Source: Chalara sp. BL73 (Eukaryota; Ascomycota; Leotiomycetes; Helotiales). Taken from it: a DNA stretch of 64,000 nucleotides. The position numbers and the translations under genes are program-made. The stretch spans positions 62,001 through 126,000 of the forward strand of contig CAKJVC010000025.1 of NCBI GenBank assembly GCA_918026815.1, read 5' to 3'. The notes under the pieces are model-generated. The model ran no database searches. It was not told where the DNA came from and was given only the letters and a program-made list of their open reading frames with translations. Shown in pieces: positions 55,592-64,000 of this stretch (positions are counted from its first letter, which is position 1; each line of letters opens with the position of its first letter).

Positions 55592-57562
55592 TTATATTCC
55601 ATACGCTTTCCCAGACCTTGTAGAAAATCGTAAAGCTAGATCTGTAGGTTGAATAGAATCTTGATCGAAAATATCGCTGTCGACTTCTGAAAAGTTATAG
55701 CTGCTATCACTTGTATCCAGCTCAATAGCCTGATCAACCTCTTCAATTTGTATGCCTAACTCTTGATCGAGGCGTGATTCCTCTTCTTCGTCGGTACTCA
55801 ATTGATCCTCTTCTTCCTCTCTACTATCCTCATTCTCAGATTCCGATTGTAGCCATTCGTAAGCTCGTTCTCGACGTCCATTTGAAACAGGCTGATTTGT
55901 ACAACGACGGCGATTATGACCCCATTCAAGGCAATTCCCACAGCGTGTTTGTTTTCTGCTCCACTGGCCTTTGCGTACGCGTTTTGTTCGAGGTCGGCCA
56001 GCTGCTTTGCGCAAAATCGGTGGCTTAATTGAATCGTCACGAGGAAGGTTTTCGATTGAAACTGGTAGTACTGTATGGCGGTAAGTCGACTCGTAAGCCT
56101 GCGTAGTGAAATACTGATCAAAAAGCTCAATTGAATCGATTCGCAGAAATTTTGCAGCGGCAATTGCGTGAGAACAAGGCGATTGATACTCATTGAAATC
56201 TGTACAGTCGCAATACTTTTGATTCAAAACAACTACCCACTTCCGGCCTGATTCAGGATCCTCGACTTGCGCAATATTTTGATCTGAAAGATAAACTCGA
56301 TATCGACGAGAAGCTTGTATTCGGCTTTTGAATTTGGCCATTGGCACGTTAGCAAGATCATTAGATTTGCTAGTTTCTGAACGCCTTTTGAACCACGTTT
56401 CAGTCGCTGCCAAATAAATACCGTCTAGTAATCGAAGAGGAGGCAAACGTCGATAATCACTCCAAACTGAATTCAACGATTCGACAATATTAGAAGTATT
56501 ATGGCCAAATCGAGGATATTTAGAATATGCTCTAGTCCAAAGCTCTTTGTCGATATTGCAAAGGTAATCGAAAGCAGGCGTACTTAGTTCTTTCAACTTC
56601 ATCATTTCGGCTTTGAACAACAATGGCGTTTTAGCTTTACATGCTCTCCAGAAAAGTGGCTTCACTTTGTTACCGAATCTTTGCTGTAAGTTATCTGCAA
56701 TATGCTGACAACAGTGAAGATGAATTGCTGCAGGATACTCCTCTACTATAGCTTTCGCCATACCCTTTTCACGATCAGAAATAAAAGTATGGCGACGTTG
56801 CAAAGTTACTGGAAAAGCAATCTTTAAATGACGTAAAAACCAGCTCCACCAATACTCTTCTTCAATAGGTACTAATGCCCAGGCTAAAGGCACTACTTTG
56901 TCGTTGGCGTCGATTCCACAACAAATCAACAATATCATACGATATCGCGACTTTGTATGAGTTCCATCAAGAGCAAAGAACTGACGAAGCTGTTTTGCAG
57001 CTAAACGAAGAGGGCCTGGAGCAAAAAAAGCTGCTTGGAATACGTTATCAGCCTGCGTTTGAAGTACAGCGTAATTGTTTTCATCGATTTCTTTGAACCT
57101 TTCGATATAGCTAGGAAATAGCGCAAACGATTCAGTTTCATCACCATACATCTCGTCGAGAACAGCCTGCTTTACACGATACGCTTGAAGGTACGGAATT
57201 TTGTTATAAAATTGCAAGCGTTCAGTTGATTGAATTTGCTTTGGAGTAATTCTAGGATTCTCGATAATCGAAGAACGGTGATGAGGTATTATATACTCCA
57301 AACTGTTTGTATTTGAAGCTTGAAAGTGACTTGCAGGAGAGCAAGTATGGGGTTCCAGATGAGTTATAACAACTCCTTTTCTTTTAGAATTACAAGCTCT
57401 AATTTTGAACTTGCAGTTACGCGGCGTTCGACATACAATATTGAATCGTTTTTTATCTGAATGAGTAGCTTTCCATGATTCAGAAGCGTTTGCAACAAAG
57501 CTTTTGATAGCTAACTTAGCTGAAGAAATATCAGGAAACGTAGAGCCTATTTCGAGAGCCAT
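55592..57562 (-). CDS. MULE-2 transposase
   Basis: An intact 656-residue protein, clearly related to the MULE-1 enzyme but divergent. It has FKIRACNSKRKG, THLEPHTCSPASHF, the core FFALDGTHTKSRY (Asp199), FISDREKGMAK (Asp263), CCQHIADN, NIVESLNSVW (Glu361), the SWIM finger CDCTDF..CSHAIAAA, and CGNCLEWGHNRRRC. An acidic C-terminal tail ends RSGKAYGI. The start MALEIGSTFPDISSAKLAIK aligns with MQLGDQFESIDAAREAIK of MULE-1, supporting that start in both. No stop or shift is seen. Confidence 0.93.
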   Translation of the reverse strand: MALEIGSTFPDISSAKLAIKSFVANASESWKATHSDKKRFNIVCRTPRNCKFKIRACNSKRKGVVITHLEPHTCSPASHFQASNTNSLEYIIPHHRSSIIENPRITPKQIQSTERLQFYNKIPYLQAYRVKQAVLDEMYGDETESFALFPSYIERFKEIDENNYAVLQTQADNVFQAAFFAPGPLRLAAKQLRQFFALDGTHTKSRYRMILLICCGIDANDKVVPLAWALVPIEEEYWWSWFLRHLKIAFPVTLQRRHTFISDREKGMAKAIVEEYPAAIHLHCCQHIADNLQQRFGNKVKPLFWRACKAKTPLLFKAEMMKLKELSTPAFDYLCNIDKELWTRAYSKYPRFGHNTSNIVESLNSVWSDYRRLPPLRLLDGIYLAATETWFKRRSETSKSNDLANVPMAKFKSRIQASRRYRVYLSDQNIAQVEDPESGRKWVVVLNQKYCDCTDFNEYQSPCSHAIAAAKFLRIDSIELFDQYFTTQAYESTYRHTVLPVSIENLPRDDSIKPPILRKAAGRPRTKRVRKGQWSRKQTRCGNCLEWGHNRRRCTNQPVSNGRRERAYEWLQSESENEDSREEEEDQLSTDEEEESRLDQELGIQIEEVDQAIELDTSDSSYNFSEVDSDIFDQDSIQPTDLALRFSTRSGKAYGI

Positions 57563-57666
57563 GATACGATATCGATAAAATTACAATTGAAAGGAATAAA
57601 AGGATTTCAAGTTACAATAGTATTAAGGTTTGTGGGTCATGTGTTTTAGTCTCTTGGCGGCAAATG

Positions 57667-57777
57667 GTGGTACGTCAGATATCTGCCAACAAAATGATGG
57701 TATTTCAGAAAGATTACCTGTAACTACTAGAATATCTGAAATACCATCATTTGGTTGGCAGATATCTGACGTACCAC
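57667..57777. repeat. Long hairpin (43-bp arms) in the MULE-2 right subterminal region
   Basis: Arms 57667-57709 and 57735-57777 are inverted copies with a single difference and a 25-base loop. Each arm contains gtcagatatctgcc and gatggtatttcaga, words also present in the ends and in the tandem repeat. Confidence 0.88.
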
Positions 57778-57873
57778 TGTTTCAAAACGGTGGTACGCCC
57801 AGAAAGCCTCCAAATTTAGTGGTGGTATTTGAGATATTTACTGACTTTTCGATGGTATTTCAGATATTTGCCG

Positions 57874-58102
57874 TAAAAATAAATATAAGGCGGATATAAA
57901 AAGGCGAATAGAAATGACCACCGAGTGACCTCTTTTCAAACAATAAGCTAACAAATACCACCACAAGAACAAATCTGACCGCCTACCGACCTCTCGCCTT
58001 GGGACTGAATAATGCTCTAGCGCGTACGGATTGCTGCAGCTTTGTCCTCCTTTTTGCATGCTGCTTAGCGCTTTTTAGGGTCAATCCTTCAGCTGACGCA
58101 TT
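57874..58102. other. Right flank of MULE-2
   Basis: No gene supported. This is the sequence between the transposon and the AAA fragment. It does not continue the SNF2 gene found on the other side. Confidence 0.5.
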
Positions 58103-59110
58103 AATACAGCTGAGTTAGCCGTCGCCAATATCAAAGAGATTGATTGGAAACAAGCGGCGTTGGACGGCCTTCATATTCCTCCAAAGAAGAAGGCCGTGCA
58201 AGCTCTTTCCGAGGCCTATGATAAGCGGGCGACGACTAATTCCTTTGACGATGTTGTAGAAGGGAAAGGGCAAGGATTCAACATACTTTTACAGTAAAGT
58301 ATCTGGTCTCCGTTGTCGTCATTATTCTGCTGACACGTTGTATTAGCGGACCACCGGGTGTAGATAAGACCTTGACAGCCGAGTTGATCTCTGAGCATCT
58401 TCAGAGGCCACTGATGCCAGTCTCCGCTGGTGAGCTCGGCACAACAGCAGAGGCGGTCGAAGCGCGACTGCCTCGTATCTTCAAGCGCGCTTCTCGGTAG
58501 AAAGCAGTCTGTTGAACGGTATATAAGGCGCATTAACATTTCCGCAAGAAGCATGTGCTTTTTGCCGTTTCACACAGTCCTTCTCCTAGATCAGGCAGAT
58601 GTACTTCTTGAGCAGCGCTCAGTCCAGGATATCCATCGAAATGCTCTCGTCTGTGTGTTCCTGCGAACCCTGGAATACTACCCAGGAATGATGTTCCTTA
58701 CCACCAACCGGGTAAAGCAGATCGATGACGCCATCGCCAGGAGGATCCACTTCAAACTGAAGTACGATAATTTAAACCTAGATCAGCGGACTAGTATCTG
58801 GCGTGGCCTTTTGGAAAAGGCAGCTACGCTACAAGGAGGACCAATTTACAGCCGCAGTGCCTTCGAATTTTTGGTAGACAAGGAGCGCAACGGTCGCGAG
58901 GTAGGTTCATCGTTCACGTGTTCCAGAAGTAAACTGACCACCGTATCTTTTCAGATTAAAAACCTGGTATCCACGGCTCACGCTCTGGCTATCCAAGAGG
59001 AATGCCAGGTGACGATGTCCCATCTAGAAGTGGCTGTCACCACATGCGAGGATTTCGAATGCGATTTCAATGGCGCGGGCTCGACAGAAGCTTTGAACGG
59101 TTATTACTAG
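58103..59110 (+). pseudogene. AAA ATPase fragment, N-terminally truncated and mutated
   Basis: The frame reads VANIKEIDWKQAALDGLHIP, FDDVVEGKGQGFNILLH, and across an intron GPPGVDKTLTAELISEHL. Here the Walker A GxGKT has Asp in place of the second Gly (GAT at 58363). SAGELGTTAEAVEARLPRIF follows, then a TAG at 58498-58500 where the family has Trp before KAV. Later exons give LLLDQADVLLEQRSVQDIHR (Walker B with Asp-Gln instead of Asp-Glu), FLTTNRVKQIDDAIARRIHF and, after a GTAGGT..TTTTCAG intron, NLVSTAHALAIQEECQVTMS. It matches the fungal AAA proteins that follow a DUF7025 region, which is missing here. Substituted catalytic residues and the stop show decay. Confidence 0.78.
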
Positions 59111-59828
59111 CCGAGGCACGGGTTTTTTGAGAATCGGAGCGCAGGATTGAGTTGTGATTTTTTATTATGCGTCTTTCGATGTTTACGAGGTATACGCTAC
59201 ATGTTTAGCAAATATCCGTTTTTGGCTCCACCCTATGTGACAAGGGAGAAGCCCTACCCGACGAAACATAGAAGGGACCACATCCCACCCAAACAAGGAA
59301 TAGCGTCTTCACTCCCGAACCAGACTCCACACATTCCAGAACCTTCCATGTGGCAACGCGTTGAAAAGGTCTTCACAAGAACCTCATCTTCCTCTGCTTG
59401 ACGATACTGAGCGAAAACATGGTCTGTGTCTATGTACAAATAAGGAATGGGTGGCCTTGGCTGTTTGCACCCTACTGTAAGTCGCTAATCAAAAACCAGC
59501 CTGAGCACGACCTGTGCTCTGTGATATATAAATGAAAGAAAAGTTGTAGTGGACGGAATACGCTTGAGAAACCAGTGCATGTGTCCGAAATTTTGAAGCG
59601 GTCTTGGAATCGGCACTTGGGCAGTCTGATATGACCAGGAGTTGGATGAATGTCATGATAGAATCATTCTTGAGCGGCTTCAGCCTTCATGGGACGTGCC
59701 TATTGCAGGCCTCTCTTCCTTTTGCCGGAGACTTGTTCCAGAGTCGATTAACGTGATGGTGCAACCTGATGCTATGTTGGTGGGCGTCCACTAGCATCAC
59801 TGAGCGAAAGACAAGCCCATAGGTCTGA
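59111..59828. other. Intergenic
   Basis: No supported gene. It should contain the 3' ends of the converging AAA fragment and the regulator fragment. Confidence 0.45.
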
Positions 59829-61151
59829 CTAAAAAGACCCTTGCCCTTGCTCGATGGCCTTCAGCATCCTTGGGGTCGTGTCCTCGTCAAGAAGCTTGAG
59901 GTAACGCTCTTTACAAACCTCGGTCAGCTTAAACTGCTTTCGGGACGTTCCTGTTCAACTTACCACAGCTCAACCACCTCTTTGCCACGATCCTCAAGAA
60001 CTTCCTCAGAGTCCTCAACCTTGCCAATCCGTCATTTGCATCGAGTTCCATCGACAGCCTTTTCGTTGTAACCATTGCCGCTTTATACACCAAGAAGGTG
60101 ACGAGCGGCGGAAAGTAGTTAAAATCAATGGACCGTGTTCCCATCGTGAAGAATTCGACTGTACTGGTTATGGTGGAGAGGATGCGGATGAGAGACGTTC
60201 CGGCAAGTGGATTCCAATTCTCAGTTGCATTGGCTGAGAAGGATGCCTTAGTGCCGTTCTCGAATGCCAGGAGGAGGGCGCTGTCCAAACATCAGCATCG
60301 ACGCCCACACAAAAAGCCCAATCTACGAGGGCTGGCAGCTTACATATGACATAGGCCCAACCCACTGGAGTATAGGTGGTCCTCGGCCATGATCTCCTCG
60401 GTCAGAATCGTCTGGAGGGTGATTGACGTTTTGACAGCCAACATCACTTCTTCCATGTTGAATATCTGCTCTGGCGTGGGGCTGTTTATGGTGGTGTGAA
60501 TCTTATCCAGCATAGCGGAGGCTTCCACCAGGCGAGCAAAGCGGGGAACATGGCTATTTTTATCCTGATTGGGCTCATGTGTTGGGCAAAGGGCGGGCTT
60601 CAGAAGGTTATGTAGCCATTCGGTTCGAGAGCGAGTTAGAGAAGAACGCGGGCCAGATTCGGTGGCGATGTATCTAGAAGTAATAATGAGACGAAACCAC
60701 CACCAAGGTTTCATTTCTGGAAACTCTGTCAAGGAACAGCTCACCTATCCAGGATCAGAATCCCACACCAAGTCAAAATTGTCTCCTCATGACTGACTGC
60801 TCCAACTGAACAGTGAGGTTGCAAAGCGTCTCCCATGGGATGAGCTTCAAGTGCATCTGCAGCTCTCAACGTGGTTCCAATAGAGATATAAGCAGCTGGA
60901 TAGAAGCCATGGCTGACTTCGAAAAGGGTTGTCAAAATCCTTGATTGAACGATCGGAAAAGAATTGAATCCAAGTCCTTCAGCTAAGGCGAGGCTACTCT
61001 TGGTTTGAAGATAAATGGTTTCGAGTTCGGAGGTGTTACCGTCACTTTTTGAAGTCGAACAGGGGCTGGTGGTGAGAAGTAGAATGGATAGGCAGAGTAA
61101 TGTAACAATCGGTATGCCCAGAGTACAATACGGAAAGCAAAGGTGCGACAC
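59829..61151 (-). pseudogene. Zn2Cys6-type regulator, MHR domain only (5' truncated)
   Basis: Four spliced pieces form a fungal-specific regulatory domain: ALAEGLGFNSFPIVQSRILT, GFYPAAYISIGTTLRAADAL, then across GTGAGC..TTCTAG RYIATESGPRSS, a helical exon with ARLVEASAMLDKIHTTINSP, SLIRILSTITSTVEFFTMGT, LRKFLRIVAKRWLSCE and, after GTAAGT..AAAG, RYLKLLDEDTTPRMLKAIEQ and a TAG at 59829. All joins keep frame. Upstream of 61151 the sequence changes to a low-complexity repeat, and no zinc cluster or start codon is found. The gene is therefore a 3' fragment, although the remaining part has no stops. Confidence 0.7.
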
Positions 61152-62142
61152 GGATAGTCAGGAGTGTGGGGCACAAAGGGTGCAAAGGGTGTAAAGGGTG
61201 CGACTAAGGGTATGAGGGGTTTCAGACTAGATACGGGGTAGAGTCGGAGTCGCCTATATAGAAGCCTGCTTTTCCCTATACAATTGCTCCTCATGTTTTT
61301 GTATCCTTAGTACGTTAGACCTATAAGGCAATCACTATCAGCCTATTGTACGCACTCCCATATGCCTCTATTCTAGCCAGTGACTCCTTGCGTCGTTACA
61401 AGTAATGCAACATCCAGAGAAGTCTCGCTCAACAAATTTATACTATAAAGGTAGATCATATTATATATTTATATTCTTTTTCATTTCAAGAATAGATTTA
61501 TTTGGAAAAGTTTCATTCTAAATTTACTTCTAAAAGAATTATTTTGAAATATAAAATTTACTAACAAATTTGTAGTGCAAAATTAAACTTTTTATACAAA
61601 AACTTAAAGGATTTATTATTTTAAATTGTAAAAGGTGCAAGTTTGAGCGAATACTTTAATTTAGCAATATTATTGTTTTCAAAAGAAATTTTTTAATAGT
61701 TGATGTTTTACAATTGTACAAAGTAGGTGGTTTTTGGTGTGAAATTATGGTTTTTTGGCCTGTGCGTAAATAATCCTGACAACCCCTGGTGGATATGGTA
61801 ATAGTGATTAGATAATATCGCCTAGGGCCATTTCGGCCTAGTGCCATCAAGGCAGCAATACACTCGAGACACTCAACTCAACTCACCTCCACGACTTCGT
61901 GGAATTAGTGATACGAGCCAAATCGTATCTAATGAGGCGTCAGATGTGGCGAGACAGTCTTGTCTCGAAGCGCTTTGAGTCTAGCATGTGACAAGGAGGT
62001 TGTGGAATGTGGACTGGATTATATCTCCATCCCCAAACGAGGCTGCAACACTAGCTAGTGAAGCTTCACCAATTCTCAGAGCCAGCATCGAGGATTCGAG
62101 AGACTACTCGAAATCGTCAAAGATACTTCATGCGGACCACCA
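61152..62142. other. Low-complexity and AT-rich stretch
   Basis: A 9-bp tandem (aaagggtgc / aaagggtgt) lies at 61174-61200. From about 61430 to 61730 the sequence is strongly AT-rich. A short palindrome cgagaca-gtct-tgtctcg lies near 61950-61967. No gene is seen before the HET gene. Confidence 0.5.
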
Positions 62143-64000
62143 ATGGAGGGTATTTTACCTCCTTTTCCATTGACGGTTGGAAGGGCCGGCTTGAAAGTGC
62201 CTTGCCTTGCGCCTCAGATCTACCAACGCTCAGATACCTCATTCGAGTCATTTTGTGACTTCCCACGAAATAATGGATTTCCCCGGACTGATGATGCCAT
62301 TGGGATCATAAGCAGCTGCGATAATTTTGAGTCATTGGCTTCTTTCTATCAATCCTGGCTATTTTTCGAGTTGCTTTCGGCATTTCTGGAACGTCCTATC
62401 AACAGAAGTGATTTTGTGATTGATGGCTTTATCGAACTCAACCAGGAACCTGTTCATCGGCTTTTTAACGCGTGGAGATGGAGTCTTTCAGTACGTCCCA
62501 AAAGGCAGAGAGACAAAGCAAGGGAGAATATTGCGAAGCTCCTCAATGTTGCTTTGGGAAAGAGTGACCTTTTCGAGGAGGCCGCAGACTTGTTTGAGTC
62601 TAGCAGTGATGACTTTAACAAGGTGTCGTTGTCGGTAAAGCTACTCATAAGTCTGCTAAATTCGATATCGGCGGATATGTTCTCATCTATGGGCTCCCAG
62701 TTGGACGGTTATTTGACTACTTGGATGCCATATATATTTGCAGCTAAAAATGTCTTTCTCGACGTACCATCGTCATTACTAGCCAAAGAAGAACATCGGA
62801 AATTCCTCGCCAGGCGACCGGAAATGCTAACACCACTCCCGTATGGCGATGATTGTGGTGGTTGTGCGTCCAAACTCCTCGTCCAGCTTCTGGTGAACGG
62901 CGGATGGTGTCCTTATAGGGCTAGTCTGTTGTGTAAGTCATACGACTACCTCATCGTCAACAGTTTGGCCGGCTTGAATAACAAGCAGACACAAAATGAG
63001 AGCCATGACCGGTGCATGGAGCTCAAGAGGTGCTGTGCATACGATCTCGTGGTCGATCCACCTGAATTATACCACTCACAACATATCGACAATGACAATT
63101 GTGCTTTCATTTCCGTCCCAAGAGACGAGGTAGCAAGTATCATTCGATCCGGTGGAATCCCAATGATTTCTATGGGCGCGGGCCAGGATGATCTTGACCT
63201 CAAAGTCGTTCGGTTCACGCCACATATGATGTATACAGCAATTTCGCACGTCTGGTCAGACGGCCTTGGAAATCCCACGACAAATTCTCTTCCTCGCTGC
63301 CAGCTCTTCAGCCTTCGACTGAAGATTCTTCAGACTTATCTCCCGGATCAAAGCCCTTTCTTTGACGATAGCACATGGGCATCTAGATACAACAGTCGTA
63401 ACGCCTGGAGCTACTCAATGCAGACACGCCCTGGTAGGCCTCACATGTCGACTAGCCAGGATCGGCTGTATTTCTGGATGGACACTCTTTGCATTCCGGT
63501 CTCTGGATCTGAACCAACTGAGGAAGACCGAGATTTGAAATTTCGAGCGCTGAAACAAATCACTCCGATATACGCTGGAGCTTCCAGTACCCTCGTTCTG
63601 GACAAAGGACTGCAAGATACTATTATAGCTGCCCCAGGCCAGCTCAGTGGTGATGAGTTCGCTGCTCATGTCCTTCGATCAAAATGGATGCAAAGGGGGT
63701 GGACATTGGAAGAGGGCTCTTTGGCTCAAACTTGTGTATTCAACATGAGTGGGAAGCCATATGAGATGTCCATGTCACAGAGAAATTTACTGCCTCAATT
63801 CGAGTGGAACAACTCTCCCATTGACAGAGCACTTATCAATGCTCGGCGACATGTACCATTGCTTTTGGACAAAGCTTTACTAGATGAGAAAAGACAGCTA
63901 TCGACCCACCCAAGGCACTCGAGGGCGTTGCGTAAAGCAAAGGAGCTTCGAGTTCCCCAATTTGTCGAGGCATGGAACTCTATTCTCGAACGGTCAACGA
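62143..64000 (+). CDS. HET-domain (heterokaryon incompatibility) protein, 3' end outside window
   Basis: From ATG 62143 (MEGILPPFPLTVGRAGL) the frame is open for 619 codons to the window edge. The first 230 residues are helical with no clear motif. A Cys-bearing block follows (PYGDDCGGCASKLLVQLLVN, ESHDRCMELKRCCAYDLVVD). The HET domain then starts: YTAISHVWSDGLGNPTTNSL, YFWMDTLCIPVSGSEP, LKQITPIYAGASSTLVLD, then LRSKWMQRGWTLEEGSLAQT. HET proteins trigger cell death in incompatible hyphal fusions. The intact frame suggests a functional allele, although the end is not seen. The gene is near an NLR-type gene, which is in keeping with an allorecognition role. Confidence 0.85.
   Translation, partial: MEGILPPFPLTVGRAGLKVPCLAPQIYQRSDTSFESFCDFPRNNGFPRTDDAIGIISSCDNFESLASFYQSWLFFELLSAFLERPINRSDFVIDGFIELNQEPVHRLFNAWRWSLSVRPKRQRDKARENIAKLLNVALGKSDLFEEAADLFESSSDDFNKVSLSVKLLISLLNSISADMFSSMGSQLDGYLTTWMPYIFAAKNVFLDVPSSLLAKEEHRKFLARRPEMLTPLPYGDDCGGCASKLLVQLLVNGGWCPYRASLLCKSYDYLIVNSLAGLNNKQTQNESHDRCMELKRCCAYDLVVDPPELYHSQHIDNDNCAFISVPRDEVASIIRSGGIPMISMGAGQDDLDLKVVRFTPHMMYTAISHVWSDGLGNPTTNSLPRCQLFSLRLKILQTYLPDQSPFFDDSTWASRYNSRNAWSYSMQTRPGRPHMSTSQDRLYFWMDTLCIPVSGSEPTEEDRDLKFRALKQITPIYAGASSTLVLDKGLQDTIIAAPGQLSGDEFAAHVLRSKWMQRGWTLEEGSLAQTCVFNMSGKPYEMSMSQRNLLPQFEWNNSPIDRALINARRHVPLLLDKALLDEKRQLSTHPRHSRALRKAKELRVPQFVEAWNSILERST

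Larger units (their letters stand above)
55225..57873 (-). mobile_element. Second Mutator-like element (MULE-2), 2649 bp
   Basis: Both ends start CGGCAAATATCT(C/G)AAATACC in inverted orientation and match with a few changes over about 75 bp. The intact transposase gene is minus-strand. The bases outside (taattttat on the left, taaaaataa on the right) do not form a 9-bp duplication. The left side carries a 69-bp tandem repeat; the right side has a long palindrome. Confidence 0.85.

Noticed and set aside
55774..57096. Plus-strand open frames in MULE-2
   Set aside because: They are antisense to the transposase and carry no recognisable protein features.
61174..61215. Degenerate telomere-like repeat (agggtg, taagggt words)
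   Set aside because: The period is 9 bp and not TTAGGG; only a few units are present, with no telomere-associated context.

Overview
The window is from a filamentous ascomycete (Pezizomycotina). The genes have short introns of about 50-80 nt with GT..AG ends, and the families are typical of such fungi: Zn2Cys6 regulators, a UMTA-type methyltransferase, NACHT and HET proteins, a TLDc protein, an endosulfine relative, and Tad-type LINE, pogo, MULE and Helitron transposons. The coding style suggests Leotiomycetes, but that is a guess. No tRNA, rRNA or CRISPR array was seen. All gene joins are hand-read spliced models.

Layout. 1-4.6 kb: an apparently intact Tad-like LINE on the minus strand, running off the left edge. 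6.5-7.9 kb: a UMTA methyltransferase broken by one stop codon, beside a 2.28 kb pogo element (7903-10180) with TA target duplications; a TPR fragment follows. 10.9-16.6 kb: a quiet block of intact genes: a small secreted protein, a TLDc protein and an HSL-type esterase. 17.2-24.8 kb: a decayed LINE ORF1 and an intact Helitron Rep/helicase gene. 25.2-28.2 kb: a small pseudogene and a YDR124W-like (DUF2841) gene. 30.6-34.9 kb: an endosulfine-like pseudogene split by an intact Tc1-type element, then a truncated second Tc1-type gene. 35.4-43.3 kb: two Zn2Cys6 regulators, a B-cyclin fragment, pogo debris, and an NmrA-like reductase with one nonsense codon that is divergent from the second regulator. 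43.8-46 kb: fragments.

46.3-64 kb: a NACHT NLR-type gene with a 2-bp frameshift; a SNF2 helicase gene split by a fresh MULE (50497-52983, identical 134-bp terminal repeats, 9-bp target duplication); a second MULE (55225-57873) at a point where SNF2 stops and an unrelated AAA ATPase fragment begins; a regulator fragment; and a HET-domain gene running off the right edge.

The region looks like an accessory, transposon-rich compartment. STAND/NLR, TPR and HET genes, which act in fungal allorecognition and immunity, are being broken by transposition and point lesions, while a few genes stay intact: the secreted protein, TLDc, esterase, DUF2841 and two regulators. The items most worth a second look are the secreted protein with a possible permuted NlpC/LRAT-type His...Asn-Cys pair, the Tc1-type element without TA target duplication, the second MULE at a rearrangement point with elaborate subterminal repeats, and the single-lesion genes, which may be intact in sister strains.
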